64,000 nucleotides of DNA. It comes from Haloferax sp046557615 (GTDB lineage Archaea > Halobacteriota > Halobacteria > Halobacteriales > Haloferacaceae). The first letter of the stretch is position 1, and every line of letters begins with the position of its first letter. The notes beneath the pieces were generated by a model. That model saw only the letters and a program-made list of their open reading frames with translations, was not told where the DNA came from and did no database searches. Where the stretch lies: positions 186,001-250,000 of the forward strand of contig NZ_JBKIII010000002.1 of NCBI RefSeq assembly GCF_046557615.1, written 5' to 3'. Positions 33,007 through 40,608 of the stretch are shown here, one piece after another. The position numbers and the translations under genes are program-made.

Positions 33007-35234
33007 GTACCGAAACAGCGACTCGGACGCCGAGGACGACCCTCGGAATTCCGACTCGCTATCTCGCAGTAGCGTCGCTTTTGGTCCTGCTTGGGGCGTT
33101 CTTGGCGGTCCTCTACGACGTGACGAACATCGTCGGTCGCCGCGACCAGTTCGTCCTACTCGTCGTTGCGACGTTCGTCGCGGCGACGCTCGTCGGAAAG
33201 ACGCTTCGACCGGTGGTTGCACTCACGTTGACCCTGCTCATTCTGGGCGGTGGCTTCGCTGCCTACATCCTGTCGCTCCCAGAGAGCCAACTGGCGCTTC
33301 TCTCGTTCGACCAACTCGCGGCCGACTCGCTCGCGTTGGCAAGTGGCCTCTCGGTGCTTCGGTTGGTCGCAGCCGACGTGTGGGCACTGGCCGTGACGCC
33401 CGCGCCGCTGTTTCTCGCGTGGTACTTCGCCGTTCGCGGACGCTACGGCCCCGCAGTCATCGTCGCGGGTGTCGGCCTCGGCCTGTTCGTCCTGACGGGC
33501 GACGCCGATGGCTTGCTGACGCTCGTCGGTGTGTGCGCCGGGGCGGCGACACTCGGATTCGACTCGCTCGACCGGTTCGGTTCGGACGGTGGCCAACTCG
33601 ACGCACTTACCGTCGTCATCGCCACGATGATTGTCGTCGCCGCGACGGTGAGTGTTCTGCCCGGTGCAGGTGCTGCGCCGATAATTCCAAACAGCGGCCT
33701 CTCGGACCAACCGACCGTCGAAGCCAGCCTCGTGAGCGCGAGCGACAACATCGGCATCGTCGGGAGCATCAGTCTCTCACCGGAGGTCAGATTCGAAGTC
33801 GAAAGCACGACGCCGTCGTACTGGCAAACGGCATCGTTCGACCGTTACACCGGTGATGGATGGGTCCGAACCGGTAACACTGCTCCCTACACCGGTGGTC
33901 GATTGGACGAACCGCCCGGACCGTCGCGTCGCATCCGCCAGACCGTGACGCCCGCGACGCCGCTCGATGCGATGCCTGCGGCGTGGCGTCCCATCAACGT
34001 CGAGGGTGACGTCGCCTCGGACACCCTCGTCACGTCGCAAGGAAGCATCCGGCCAGGTCGGTCGATTGCAGCGGGTGAAAACTACACCGTGACGAGTGCG
34101 GTTCCGCAGTACACCGCCGCGTCGCTTCGTCGGACAGGAACCGACTACCCAGAAGAGATTCGTGACCGCTATCTCGCGCTGCCGGACAGTACGTCCGACC
34201 GGGTTCGCCAACAGGCAGCAACGATAACTGCCGATGCGGAGACGCCCTACGACAAGGCGGTCGCCGTCGAGCGGTGGCTCGAAGAGAACAAAGAGTACTC
34301 ACTACAGGTGACTCGTCCCGAGGGCGACATCGTCGAAGGATTCCTCTTCGAGATGGACTCGGGGTACTGTACCTACTACGCCTCCAGTATGGTCGTCCTA
34401 TTGCGTTCTGAGGGCGTCCCTGCACGCTTCGTCACCGGTTACACGACCGGTCAACCCGTCGAAGACGACCGATACGTCGTCCGCGGCCTCGACGCCCACG
34501 CGTGGGTGGAAGTGTACTTCGAGGACACCGGCTGGGTGCGGTTCGACCCGACGCCGACCGAGCCTCGACAGGCCGCAGAGAACCAACGTCTCGTGCAGGC
34601 ACGCGACGAAGGCGAACAGGGTGTCGATACAAACGAAACGCGCCCCGAAACGACCGAAAACTCGACAGATTCGACCGACACGCCGACGCCCTCGGATTCG
34701 ACGGATTCGACCGACACGCCCGTCTCGAACGACTCGAACGAGAGCAACATCGGACCTGGCTTGGGTGACCGACTCGGCATCACGCCACCGCCGGTCGGGA
34801 GTTCGCAGTCTGATGGCGGCCTGTTCTCGACGACGCCATCGCGCGAGACCATGTTCGTCTGGTTCGCCGGACTGGTTGGCATCGTCGCCGGTGCGCGACG
34901 CTTGCGTCTACCGTACAAACTCTGGTTGCTCCTCTATCTCGCCTTCCAGCGGCGGACAGGTCATCCCACTGCGGACGTGCTTCGGGCCTACGACCGCCTC
35001 GAACGAATCCTCGAACGAACCTATCGCCCGCGACGCTCGGGAGAGACCGTACGTGCTTACCTCGACTCACTCTCGCGGGTCGGTGTCGATAGCCGAACGC
35101 AGTCACTCGGTGGGTTGTACGAGCGCGCACGCTACGGACGCGGCGTCTCGCGCGAGGACGCCAAAGAAGCGATAGCCATCGCCAACGCCGCGGTTCGGTC
35201 TCGCTTGCCCGTGTTCAAGCGCTGGGGACGCTGA
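33003..35234 (+). CDS. Transglutaminase-domain membrane protein (DUF3488/DUF4129 type)
   Basis: The 743-residue protein begins with about six membrane helices (about 25-225), then an external domain with a transglutaminase core. The catalytic triad is visible: Cys in GYCTYYAS near residue 454, His in DAHAWVEVYF near 498, and Asp in VRFDPTP near 514. A Ser/Thr/Asp-rich spacer (about 545-605) leads to another membrane helix and a C-terminal DUF4129-like cytosolic domain (about 660-735). The layout matches TgpA-like proteins, which carry the protease/transglutaminase fold outside the cell. With moxR and DUF58 it forms a three-gene operon with overlapping ends. Confidence 0.9.
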   Translation: MSTETATRTPRTTLGIPTRYLAVASLLVLLGAFLAVLYDVTNIVGRRDQFVLLVVATFVAATLVGKTLRPVVALTLTLLILGGGFAAYILSLPESQLALLSFDQLAADSLALASGLSVLRLVAADVWALAVTPAPLFLAWYFAVRGRYGPAVIVAGVGLGLFVLTGDADGLLTLVGVCAGAATLGFDSLDRFGSDGGQLDALTVVIATMIVVAATVSVLPGAGAAPIIPNSGLSDQPTVEASLVSASDNIGIVGSISLSPEVRFEVESTTPSYWQTASFDRYTGDGWVRTGNTAPYTGGRLDEPPGPSRRIRQTVTPATPLDAMPAAWRPINVEGDVASDTLVTSQGSIRPGRSIAAGENYTVTSAVPQYTAASLRRTGTDYPEEIRDRYLALPDSTSDRVRQQAATITADAETPYDKAVAVERWLEENKEYSLQVTRPEGDIVEGFLFEMDSGYCTYYASSMVVLLRSEGVPARFVTGYTTGQPVEDDRYVVRGLDAHAWVEVYFEDTGWVRFDPTPTEPRQAAENQRLVQARDEGEQGVDTNETRPETTENSTDSTDTPTPSDSTDSTDTPVSNDSNESNIGPGLGDRLGITPPPVGSSQSDGGLFSTTPSRETMFVWFAGLVGIVAGARRLRLPYKLWLLLYLAFQRRTGHPTADVLRAYDRLERILERTYRPRRSGETVRAYLDSLSRVGVDSRTQSLGGLYERARYGRGVSREDAKEAIAIANAAVRSRLPVFKRWGR

Positions 35235-35301
35235 ACCGACACGCCGCCCCGGCACACTGAACCTCGTCCCTTTTTGATGCTCCCCTGTGGAGGACTGTGC
35301 A

Positions 35302-36495
35302 ATGGCAAAAAGAGACGCTGTCCCCGCGATGCTCTTTGCGCTGCTCTGCGTGCTTGCGATGGTCGCCCCCGTCGCGGCCACCCAAGAGGGGTCTGCCGCC
35401 GGTCCCGGCGTCGAACCACTCGTTCAGCAGGGTGTCGTTCCGGATAGCACACGCATCACCGTCGATATCCGAGAAAATGGCTCTGCCCACTGGCAAATCC
35501 AATATTGGACTCGACTCGACGACCAGAACACCACCGAGGCGTTCGATTCGCTCAGTGCGGACATCGAGTCGAATCCGGACAACTACACGACCGACTTCCG
35601 TGACCGAATCGAAGGCACCGTCGCGGCCGCCGAGAACTCTACCGGGCGCGAGATGGCCGTCTCCAACGTCACTGTCGCGGCCGAGACTCGCTCACTGCCC
35701 GATAGCTACGGGGTCGTGACCTACTCGTTCGAGTGGTCGAACTTCGCCGCCGTCGATGGCGACCAACTCGTCGTCGGCGACGCAATCGAGGGTTTCTTCC
35801 TCGATGCCGACTCTCGGTTGATGATTTCGTGGCCCGAATCGTACGGCACCCTTTCGGTCGCCCCGTCGCCGGACGAAACTCGCGAGAACACCGTCATCTG
35901 GCGCGGTTCGGACACCGAGTTCGTCTCCGGCGAGCCACAGGTCGTCCTCGAACCGGGCGCGGGTGCGCCTTCGACAGCCACCACAGAAGACAGTACGCCG
36001 GGCGGTGACGGCAACGTCGCTGACGACCCGTTCCCGACGACGGCACTTGCGGCGCTCGCCATCGTTGGCACACTCCTCGTCGGGGGCGTCCTCTATGCTC
36101 GCTCTCGCGGCGTCTTCGGCGACGATTCGGAGCTGACTTCCGACGACCCAGTCTCCGACTCCGCTCGTACAGGAGTGCCCGCGGCGGCAACTGACGTGGG
36201 CGATGAATCCGACTCGACCACGAGTACCGACAGCGACGAGCGCGAGGGTGGCACTGAAAAGACGCCCGCCGAACTGCTCAGCAACGAAGAGCGCGTCCTG
36301 CAATTCATCGAATCACAGGGCGGCCGCGTCAAACAGCAGGAAGTCGCGGGTGCACTCGATTGGACCGACGCGAAGACGAGTAAGGTCGTTCGCGGCATGC
36401 GCGACGAAGGAACTATCGAAGGCTTCCGTCTCGGCCGCGAGAACGTCCTTCGACTCCCCGAGTCGGACGAAGACGCCGAATCGAACCTCGAATAA
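35302..36495 (+). CDS. Membrane-anchored protein with cytosolic HTH domain
   Basis: The 397-residue protein has a signal peptide (AMLFALLCVLAMVAPVAA) and an outer beta-rich domain (about 35-215, ITVDIRENGSAHWQIQYWTR). A single membrane helix follows (about 240-260, ALAALAIVGTLLVGGVLY), then an acidic linker, then a winged helix (about 320-385) reading EERVLQFIESQGGRVKQQEV and DAKTSKVVRGMRDEGTIEGF. This is the layout of haloarchaeal one-component membrane regulators (DUF7343-like HTH). It may sense an envelope signal and act on DNA directly. GGAGG at 35289-35293 lies 8 nt before the ATG at 35302 and decides that start over a GTG at 35287. Confidence 0.83.
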   Translation: MAKRDAVPAMLFALLCVLAMVAPVAATQEGSAAGPGVEPLVQQGVVPDSTRITVDIRENGSAHWQIQYWTRLDDQNTTEAFDSLSADIESNPDNYTTDFRDRIEGTVAAAENSTGREMAVSNVTVAAETRSLPDSYGVVTYSFEWSNFAAVDGDQLVVGDAIEGFFLDADSRLMISWPESYGTLSVAPSPDETRENTVIWRGSDTEFVSGEPQVVLEPGAGAPSTATTEDSTPGGDGNVADDPFPTTALAALAIVGTLLVGGVLYARSRGVFGDDSELTSDDPVSDSARTGVPAAATDVGDESDSTTSTDSDEREGGTEKTPAELLSNEERVLQFIESQGGRVKQQEVAGALDWTDAKTSKVVRGMRDEGTIEGFRLGRENVLRLPESDEDAESNLE

Positions 36496-36609
36496 ATACC
36501 TTACGACCGTTCACATCGGTCGATGTCTACTAACCGCACGACAACGGCGACATTTTTGAACGGTGGAAAATCCCGTTGAACGTCGTTGATTCACCGAGAA
36601 GACCGCCCG

Positions 36610-36616
36610 TTTATAT
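36610..36616 (+). promoter_or_regulatory. TATA-like promoter of the secreted coiled-coil protein gene
   Basis: TTTATAT lies 27-33 nt upstream of the ATG at 36643. Spacing fits a leaderless archaeal promoter. Confidence 0.5.
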
Positions 36617-36642
36617 CTGATAACGGTTCAAAGAGGCTGGTA

Positions 36643-37617
36643 ATGAGCCGACGAATTGTTGCGCTCCTCGTCGCCACGCTGGTCGTGGTGTCGATGGGTG
36701 CACCGCTCGCTTTGGCTGCGCCAGCAGGTCCCGCAAACACCGCGATTGCCCCCAGTGGGTCGGTCGCTCCACAGGTGGCTGCCAACAACAGCACGACCAC
36801 CGAGAGCCCGACCAACGACACCGCCAATGCGACACCGCCGGGGCAGAAACTCGCCGGGGTTATCGGCGTCCAGGGTTCCGAAACGAACGGTGAAATCGAG
36901 CGACGAAGCTTCGACCGGCGCTTCGAAAACGCGAATTCGAACGCCTCGAAAGCGGCCGTCGTCGCTGGCCAACTCCAGAGCGCTAGCGTGCGACTCGAAA
37001 CGCTCGAAGAGCGACAAGAGCGATTAGAGACGCTCTACGAGCAAGGAAACATCTCGGAAGCACGCTACCGCGTGCAGATGACGCGCATCGTCGCCGACCT
37101 CGAACAGACGAAGGCGATTCTCAACCGTACCGAATCGGCGGCCACGACGGTTCCCGAATCGGACCTCCGCGAACGCGGTGTGAACACTACCGAACTGGAA
37201 GACCTTCGAACCCGAGCGAACAACCTCACTGGCCCCGAAGTCTCGGCTATCGCCCGTGACCTCACTGGTGACGCACCCGGCAAAGGACTCGGACGCGAGG
37301 ACTCGGAAGACGACGAGCGAAACGAGACGAGTACCGCCCGTGGAGACGGTGCCGACAGCGAACGAGAACGCGGTAACGGCAGCGACAACGCGTCTGACCG
37401 CCGCCCCTCGGACGGTGGGTCGGACAACTCGAAGAGCGCGAACGACAACGCGAACCGTGGTCAACAGGCGAAAGACGCAGACGGCACCACGGTGACAACC
37501 GACAGCGACGACACGTCCGATAGTTCGGGGACGACGGACGACGAGACGACCACCACGACGACAACGACGAGTGACTCGTCTCAAGACGGAGACGATACGG
37601 CGACCACCGACAGCTAA
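36643..37617 (+). CDS. Secreted coiled-coil protein with acidic Ser/Thr-rich tail
   Basis: The ATG at 36643 gives a 324-residue protein with a signal peptide (IVALLVATLVVVSMGAPLALA). A helical coiled-coil section follows (LETLEERQERLETLYEQGNISEARYR, about 115-200). The last ~120 residues are dominated by Asp, Glu, Ser and Thr with a run of threonines, looking like a glycosylated stalk. Several N-x-S/T sequons are present. No membrane anchor is seen at the C terminus. It follows the membrane HTH gene in the same direction, and a similar helical/HTH pairing occurs in other haloarchaea (from memory). Function is unknown. Confidence 0.76.
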   Translation: MSRRIVALLVATLVVVSMGAPLALAAPAGPANTAIAPSGSVAPQVAANNSTTTESPTNDTANATPPGQKLAGVIGVQGSETNGEIERRSFDRRFENANSNASKAAVVAGQLQSASVRLETLEERQERLETLYEQGNISEARYRVQMTRIVADLEQTKAILNRTESAATTVPESDLRERGVNTTELEDLRTRANNLTGPEVSAIARDLTGDAPGKGLGREDSEDDERNETSTARGDGADSERERGNGSDNASDRRPSDGGSDNSKSANDNANRGQQAKDADGTTVTTDSDDTSDSSGTTDDETTTTTTTTSDSSQDGDDTATTDS

Positions 37618-37649
37618 TTCCGCCGCTGTGTTCCGGAGTCCCGATACTG

Positions 37650-37657
37650 TTTAATAT
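37650..37657 (+). promoter_or_regulatory. TATA-like promoter of the eIF1 gene
   Basis: TTTAATAT lies 26-33 nt before the ATG at 37683, the spacing expected for a leaderless transcript. Confidence 0.5.
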
Positions 37658-37682
37658 CCTCATCTTGTAGCCTCACATTGTA

Positions 37683-37976
37683 ATGTCGGAAGTCTGCTCG
37701 ACGTGCGGTCTGCCTGAAGAACTCTGCGTCTGCGAAGACGTGGCCAAGGAGTCTCAGGAGATAACCATCCGCATCGACGAGCGCCGCTACGGAAAAGAGG
37801 TTACAGTTATTGAAGGATTCGACCCAAAAGACGTCGATATGGATAGCCTATCGTCGGATTTGAAGTCGAAGTTTGCCTGCGGTGGTACCGTGGAGCAAGA
37901 CTCGATCGAACTCCAAGGGAACCACCGCGGGCGCGTGGAGGACTTCCTCCGCGGGAAAGGGTTCAACGTCGCGTGA
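37683..37976 (+). CDS. Translation initiation factor 1 (SUI1/eIF1 family)
   Basis: This 97-residue protein is archaeal aIF1. The N terminus has a Cys cluster (CSTCGLPEELCVCED) found in archaeal SUI1 proteins. The core has KEVTVIEGFDPKDVDMDSL and the basic/Gly loop FACGGTVEQDSIELQGNHRGRV that contacts the small subunit. It monitors start-codon selection on the 30S subunit. Length and motif order match the family completely. A TATA-like box sits 26-33 nt upstream. Confidence 0.95.
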   Translation: MSEVCSTCGLPEELCVCEDVAKESQEITIRIDERRYGKEVTVIEGFDPKDVDMDSLSSDLKSKFACGGTVEQDSIELQGNHRGRVEDFLRGKGFNVA

Positions 37977-38040
37977 ACTAGCTGCTAACTTCTCTCCTCA
38001 AAGCGATTTTCGGCGAATTCGTCCTCACGAGCGACGGCGC

Positions 38041-38385
38041 TCACTCTTCTGCAGGGTTCCACTCGTCGGCACCGCTTTCGAGCGGGCCATCCCACACTTC
38101 GAGTCCACCTTCCATACTCTCGATTCGGGCGGCGTTCGTCCCCTCGTAGGCTTCGAGGAGGCGTGCGGCTTGGATGCTCGCTTCGCCACGAGGGCAGACG
38201 GTGACGATGTGCGCCGCCCCAGAGAGGCGACCCAGATGCGTCACGAGGTCGTCGAGCGGGACGTTGAGACTCTCTGGAATGTGGCCGTCGGCGAACTCGT
38301 CGGGCGAACTCACGTCGACGACGAGCGGCGGGTCCTCATCCTCGAGGAGTGCCTGCACCTCCGCGGCGGAGACTTCGCGGTCCAT
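38041..38385 (-). CDS. Rhodanese-like sulfurtransferase domain protein
   Basis: The 114-residue single rhodanese domain starts at the ATG at 38385 (MDREVSAAEVQALLEDED). The active-site loop reads CPRGEAS with the catalytic Cys near residue 79, and the fold's SPDEFADGHIPESLNVPLDDL segment is clear. It would accept and pass on sulfane sulfur as a persulfide. A longer frame to 38634 is antisense to the Nudix gene and basic. It lies downstream of the Nudix gene in the same direction, 41 nt apart. Confidence 0.88.
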   Translation of the reverse strand: MDREVSAAEVQALLEDEDPPLVVDVSSPDEFADGHIPESLNVPLDDLVTHLGRLSGAAHIVTVCPRGEASIQAARLLEAYEGTNAARIESMEGGLEVWDGPLESGADEWNPAEE

Positions 38386-38426
38386 AGTCACACCACCGCC
38401 GCCACTCGGATAAACGCCTCGCAGCG

Positions 38427-38993
38427 CTACAGCAGGCCTTCTTCGCGGGCCAAGAGGACGCCTTCGACGGTCGCATCGTTCGTCGGCCCACTGGTGGCGC
38501 GTTCGACGACCTCGTCGATGGGGACAGCGCGGACGGAGAGAAATTCGTTGTCGTCGAGGTTCTGCTCGACGGGCGTCAACTCTTCGGCGAAGACGAACCC
38601 GCGTCGATGTCGAAGCACGCCGGTCGAACACCACACGTCGCCGAGTAGCGATGCCGACCCGGCGTCGAATCCGGTCTCCTCGCGGAGTTCGCGCAGTCCA
38701 GCGTTGATAAAGGACTCGCCCGATTCGACGACGCCCGCCGGAAGTTCGAGTTGCGTCTGCCGGATGTTTGGTCGGTACTGCTCGACGAAGACGACGTGGT
38801 CGTCGGCGACGGCGACGACGACGACAGCCGTCGCCAACTCCGCCCAGTAGTAGCGTTTCGTCGTCCCGTCCGGTTGCTCGACGAGGTCGTACCCGCCGGT
38901 GAACCAGCCAGTTTCGTATTCAGTTTCGGTTTCGAGGACTGGCCACTCGGGGTCGGGAAGACGTTCGTGTCGGCGGCCGTCGTCGCTCGACAT
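38427..38993 (-). CDS. Nudix hydrolase, ADP-ribose pyrophosphatase-like
   Basis: The 188-residue protein carries a complete Nudix box, GVVESGESFINAGLRELREE followed by TGF, near residues 98-120. The strands before it (VVFVEQYRPNIRQTQLELPAG) match ADP-ribose pyrophosphatases, including the conserved EQYR. It hydrolyses a nucleoside diphosphate linked to another moiety with Mg2+. Its start overlaps the stop of the preceding DUF5809 gene by 1 nt, so the two are co-translated. Confidence 0.88.
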   Translation of the reverse strand: MSSDDGRRHERLPDPEWPVLETETEYETGWFTGGYDLVEQPDGTTKRYYWAELATAVVVVAVADDHVVFVEQYRPNIRQTQLELPAGVVESGESFINAGLRELREETGFDAGSASLLGDVWCSTGVLRHRRGFVFAEELTPVEQNLDDNEFLSVRAVPIDEVVERATSGPTNDATVEGVLLAREEGLL

Positions 38994-39451
38994 CAGACGT
39001 TACCTTCCTCGGTGCCGTCGTCGTTCTCGTCGCCGAGCAGTGCCTCTCGATAGATTCGCCCAAAGGCGTTGCGTCGGAGCGTACTCACCGCGGCCTCCTG
39101 CTCGTTCTGAAACGTCGTGGCGATAACGGTCTCTGCGAACGGAACGGCGTGCCACGCGATACGTTCGACCTCGGGGCTTCCCAACTCGATGACCTCGTAG
39201 TCGGGGTGGTCGTCACACCACGAATCAAATTCGTTACGCGACCCGACGGTCACGGCGAGTAACTCGGCGAACAGCGCGTTTCGTGCGGTTTCGACCACGG
39301 TCCCCGTCACCCGCGAGCGGTACTCGTCGCGGTCGAACTCCATCGCCTTGGCAGTCTCGCGGACGACGACCTGCGTGGTGGGTCCGAGTCGGTCGAATTC
39401 GTCTGCTGCGGCGTCGAGTGTCTCCGGTGCGAGTGTCCCGTGCGTTTCCAT
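38993..39451 (-). CDS. DUF5809 family protein
   Basis: This 152-residue acidic protein matches the haloarchaeal DUF5809 family by its N terminus (TLAPETLDAAADEFDRLGPTTQ) and its middle (YEVIELGSPEVERIAWHAVPF). No catalytic motif is known. It has no signal peptide or membrane helix. It sits between DUF5810 and a Nudix gene in the same direction, with short gaps or overlap, so it belongs to one transcription unit. Confidence 0.78.
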   Translation of the reverse strand: METHGTLAPETLDAAADEFDRLGPTTQVVVRETAKAMEFDRDEYRSRVTGTVVETARNALFAELLAVTVGSRNEFDSWCDDHPDYEVIELGSPEVERIAWHAVPFAETVIATTFQNEQEAAVSTLRRNAFGRIYREALLGDENDDGTEEGNV

Positions 39452-39475
39452 CGCCCGTCGATTCGAACCGAAGGC

Positions 39476-39937
39476 TTACGATTCTTTCTTGTCGGTGTCG
39501 TCGCTGGCGTCTTCGTTGGCTTTCGTGTCCTCCACTTCGTCCTCGTCAGCTTGCATCTCTTCGGTGAGTCGTCGCGCCTCTTGGAAGATGTCTGCCGCGT
39601 CGCCAGTCAGTTGCTCGCCGTTGCTGTCGAATGGCTGGGTGTTGTGTTGGTGACCGTGAGTGTGGTCGTGCCCATGGCCGTGTTGGTCGGCAAGCGAGTC
39701 GCCGCGAGACCGTTGGTCAACGGTGTCTTCGAACACTTCGTCGTATTCTCCTTCTTCGGCGACTTCGGCGACGAGCGGGCCGAGTCTATCGGCGTTCATC
39801 GACTCCCATTCCGGTTCGTGCTCGTCCAGCCACGCCTCGTGGTCGTCACCGTGGACGAGTGCTTGCAACGCGAGGTGGTTCGCGAGATGTGTCTCGTCGC
39901 GTTGTGGTGCGTCGCACACTGGACATGCAAATCCCAT
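39476..39937 (-). CDS. DUF5810 family zinc-finger protein with His-rich tract
   Basis: Starting at the ATG at 39937, this 153-residue protein begins with a C2H2-like finger (MGFACPVCDAPQRDETHLANH). A helical section ending EEGEYDEVFEDTV follows, then a His-rich tract (GHGHDHTHGHQH) near residues 95-106, and an acidic tail. The His-rich stretch could bind zinc, nickel or copper. It matches the haloarchaeal DUF5810 family as I remember it. It leads the DUF5809-Nudix-rhodanese unit. Function is unknown. Confidence 0.78.
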   Translation of the reverse strand: MGFACPVCDAPQRDETHLANHLALQALVHGDDHEAWLDEHEPEWESMNADRLGPLVAEVAEEGEYDEVFEDTVDQRSRGDSLADQHGHGHDHTHGHQHNTQPFDSNGEQLTGDAADIFQEARRLTEEMQADEDEVEDTKANEDASDDTDKKES

Positions 39938-40054
39938 AGGTGTCGTACTCTGTGCGTACAAAAATGCCTTACAGTTCGTTCAGAAGGGAGCATGTGGTGG
40001 CCGCCAAAGGATGGTGGTGGGAATTGGCGGACAGCCGACTGTGCCACAAATGCT

Positions 40055-40104
40055 GTGTGGTGATGGTGTGGTGGTGGTGGTGGTGGTGATGTGGTGATGT
40101 GGTA
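40055..40104. repeat. GGT/GTG-rich simple repeat
   Basis: About 50 nt are built almost only of GTG, GGT and GAT triplets, including six GGT in a row. It lies in the 188-nt gap between the HalOD1 and DUF5810 genes, just beyond the HalOD1 stop. Such purine-rich tracts are prone to slippage and could form unusual DNA structure. Confidence 0.85.
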
Positions 40105-40125
40105 GTCACCGGGTAGTGATGCTGA

Positions 40126-40473
40126 TTAGGCAGACATGACAGTGACCGTTCCGTCGGCCCAGACGGTCACGTCACAGGCAGCATACCGGAATCGAACGTG
40201 GCCGCGTGCTGGCGTTCTCGACCCACGCTCAGTGGTGTTCGTCTGTGGAGCCCGAACCAGTGGAGCAAACAGCCGGTCGAGCGCATCTGGGTCGATTGTC
40301 TCTGAGAGTGGCGGAAGAGAGAGCGGGTCTTCAGCACGTGCCTGAGATGTCGCCGTGACGATTGTCACTGCGAGTGTGTCCCGTCCATTCCAGTCGTGCC
40401 GAACGACAACGTCGTCTCTCGTGCCAGTTTTCCGGCCAACTTCAGGTTGCCATGCAACGCGTGTTTCGTCCAT
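40126..40473 (-). CDS. HalOD1 output-domain protein
   Basis: The chosen ATG at 40473 gives a 115-residue single HalOD1 (halobacterial output domain 1) protein. Typical features are the LSETIDPDALDRLFAPL helix and the closing GHVRFRYAACDVTVWADGTV. HalOD1 usually follows receiver domains or stands alone as a putative signalling output. An upstream ATG at 40512 adds 13 residues. A TATATC element at 40525-40532 would favour the shorter form; a stronger TATA at 40590-40597 fits either. It lies 3' of the large Bat-like regulator in the same direction, so it may act in the same pathway. Confidence 0.76.
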   Translation of the reverse strand: MDETRVAWQPEVGRKTGTRDDVVVRHDWNGRDTLAVTIVTATSQARAEDPLSLPPLSETIDPDALDRLFAPLVRAPQTNTTERGSRTPARGHVRFRYAACDVTVWADGTVTVMSA

Positions 40474-40569
40474 GATTTCGGTTCGCGTCGGCGTCTTGCC
40501 GACAAGCGTCATTCGTCGTATGTAGATATATCACTCGTTGCTATCAGACTAGTACCATCACTCGTGAGG

Positions 40570-40597
40570 ACTCTAGTAGCCTAGAGTGGTATATAAA
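40570..40597 (-). promoter_or_regulatory. Palindrome beside TATA box, candidate operator and promoter of the HalOD1 gene
   Basis: ACTCTAG and CTAGAGT form a perfect 7+4+7 inverted repeat at 40570-40587. Three bases away is TATATAAA (40590-40597; TTTATATA on the reverse strand), a strong TATA box. A protein bound at the palindrome would sit where the transcription start region of the HalOD1 gene begins. Regulation is inferred from layout only. Confidence 0.5.
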
Positions 40598-40608
40598 GAA
40601 GTGTTCAA

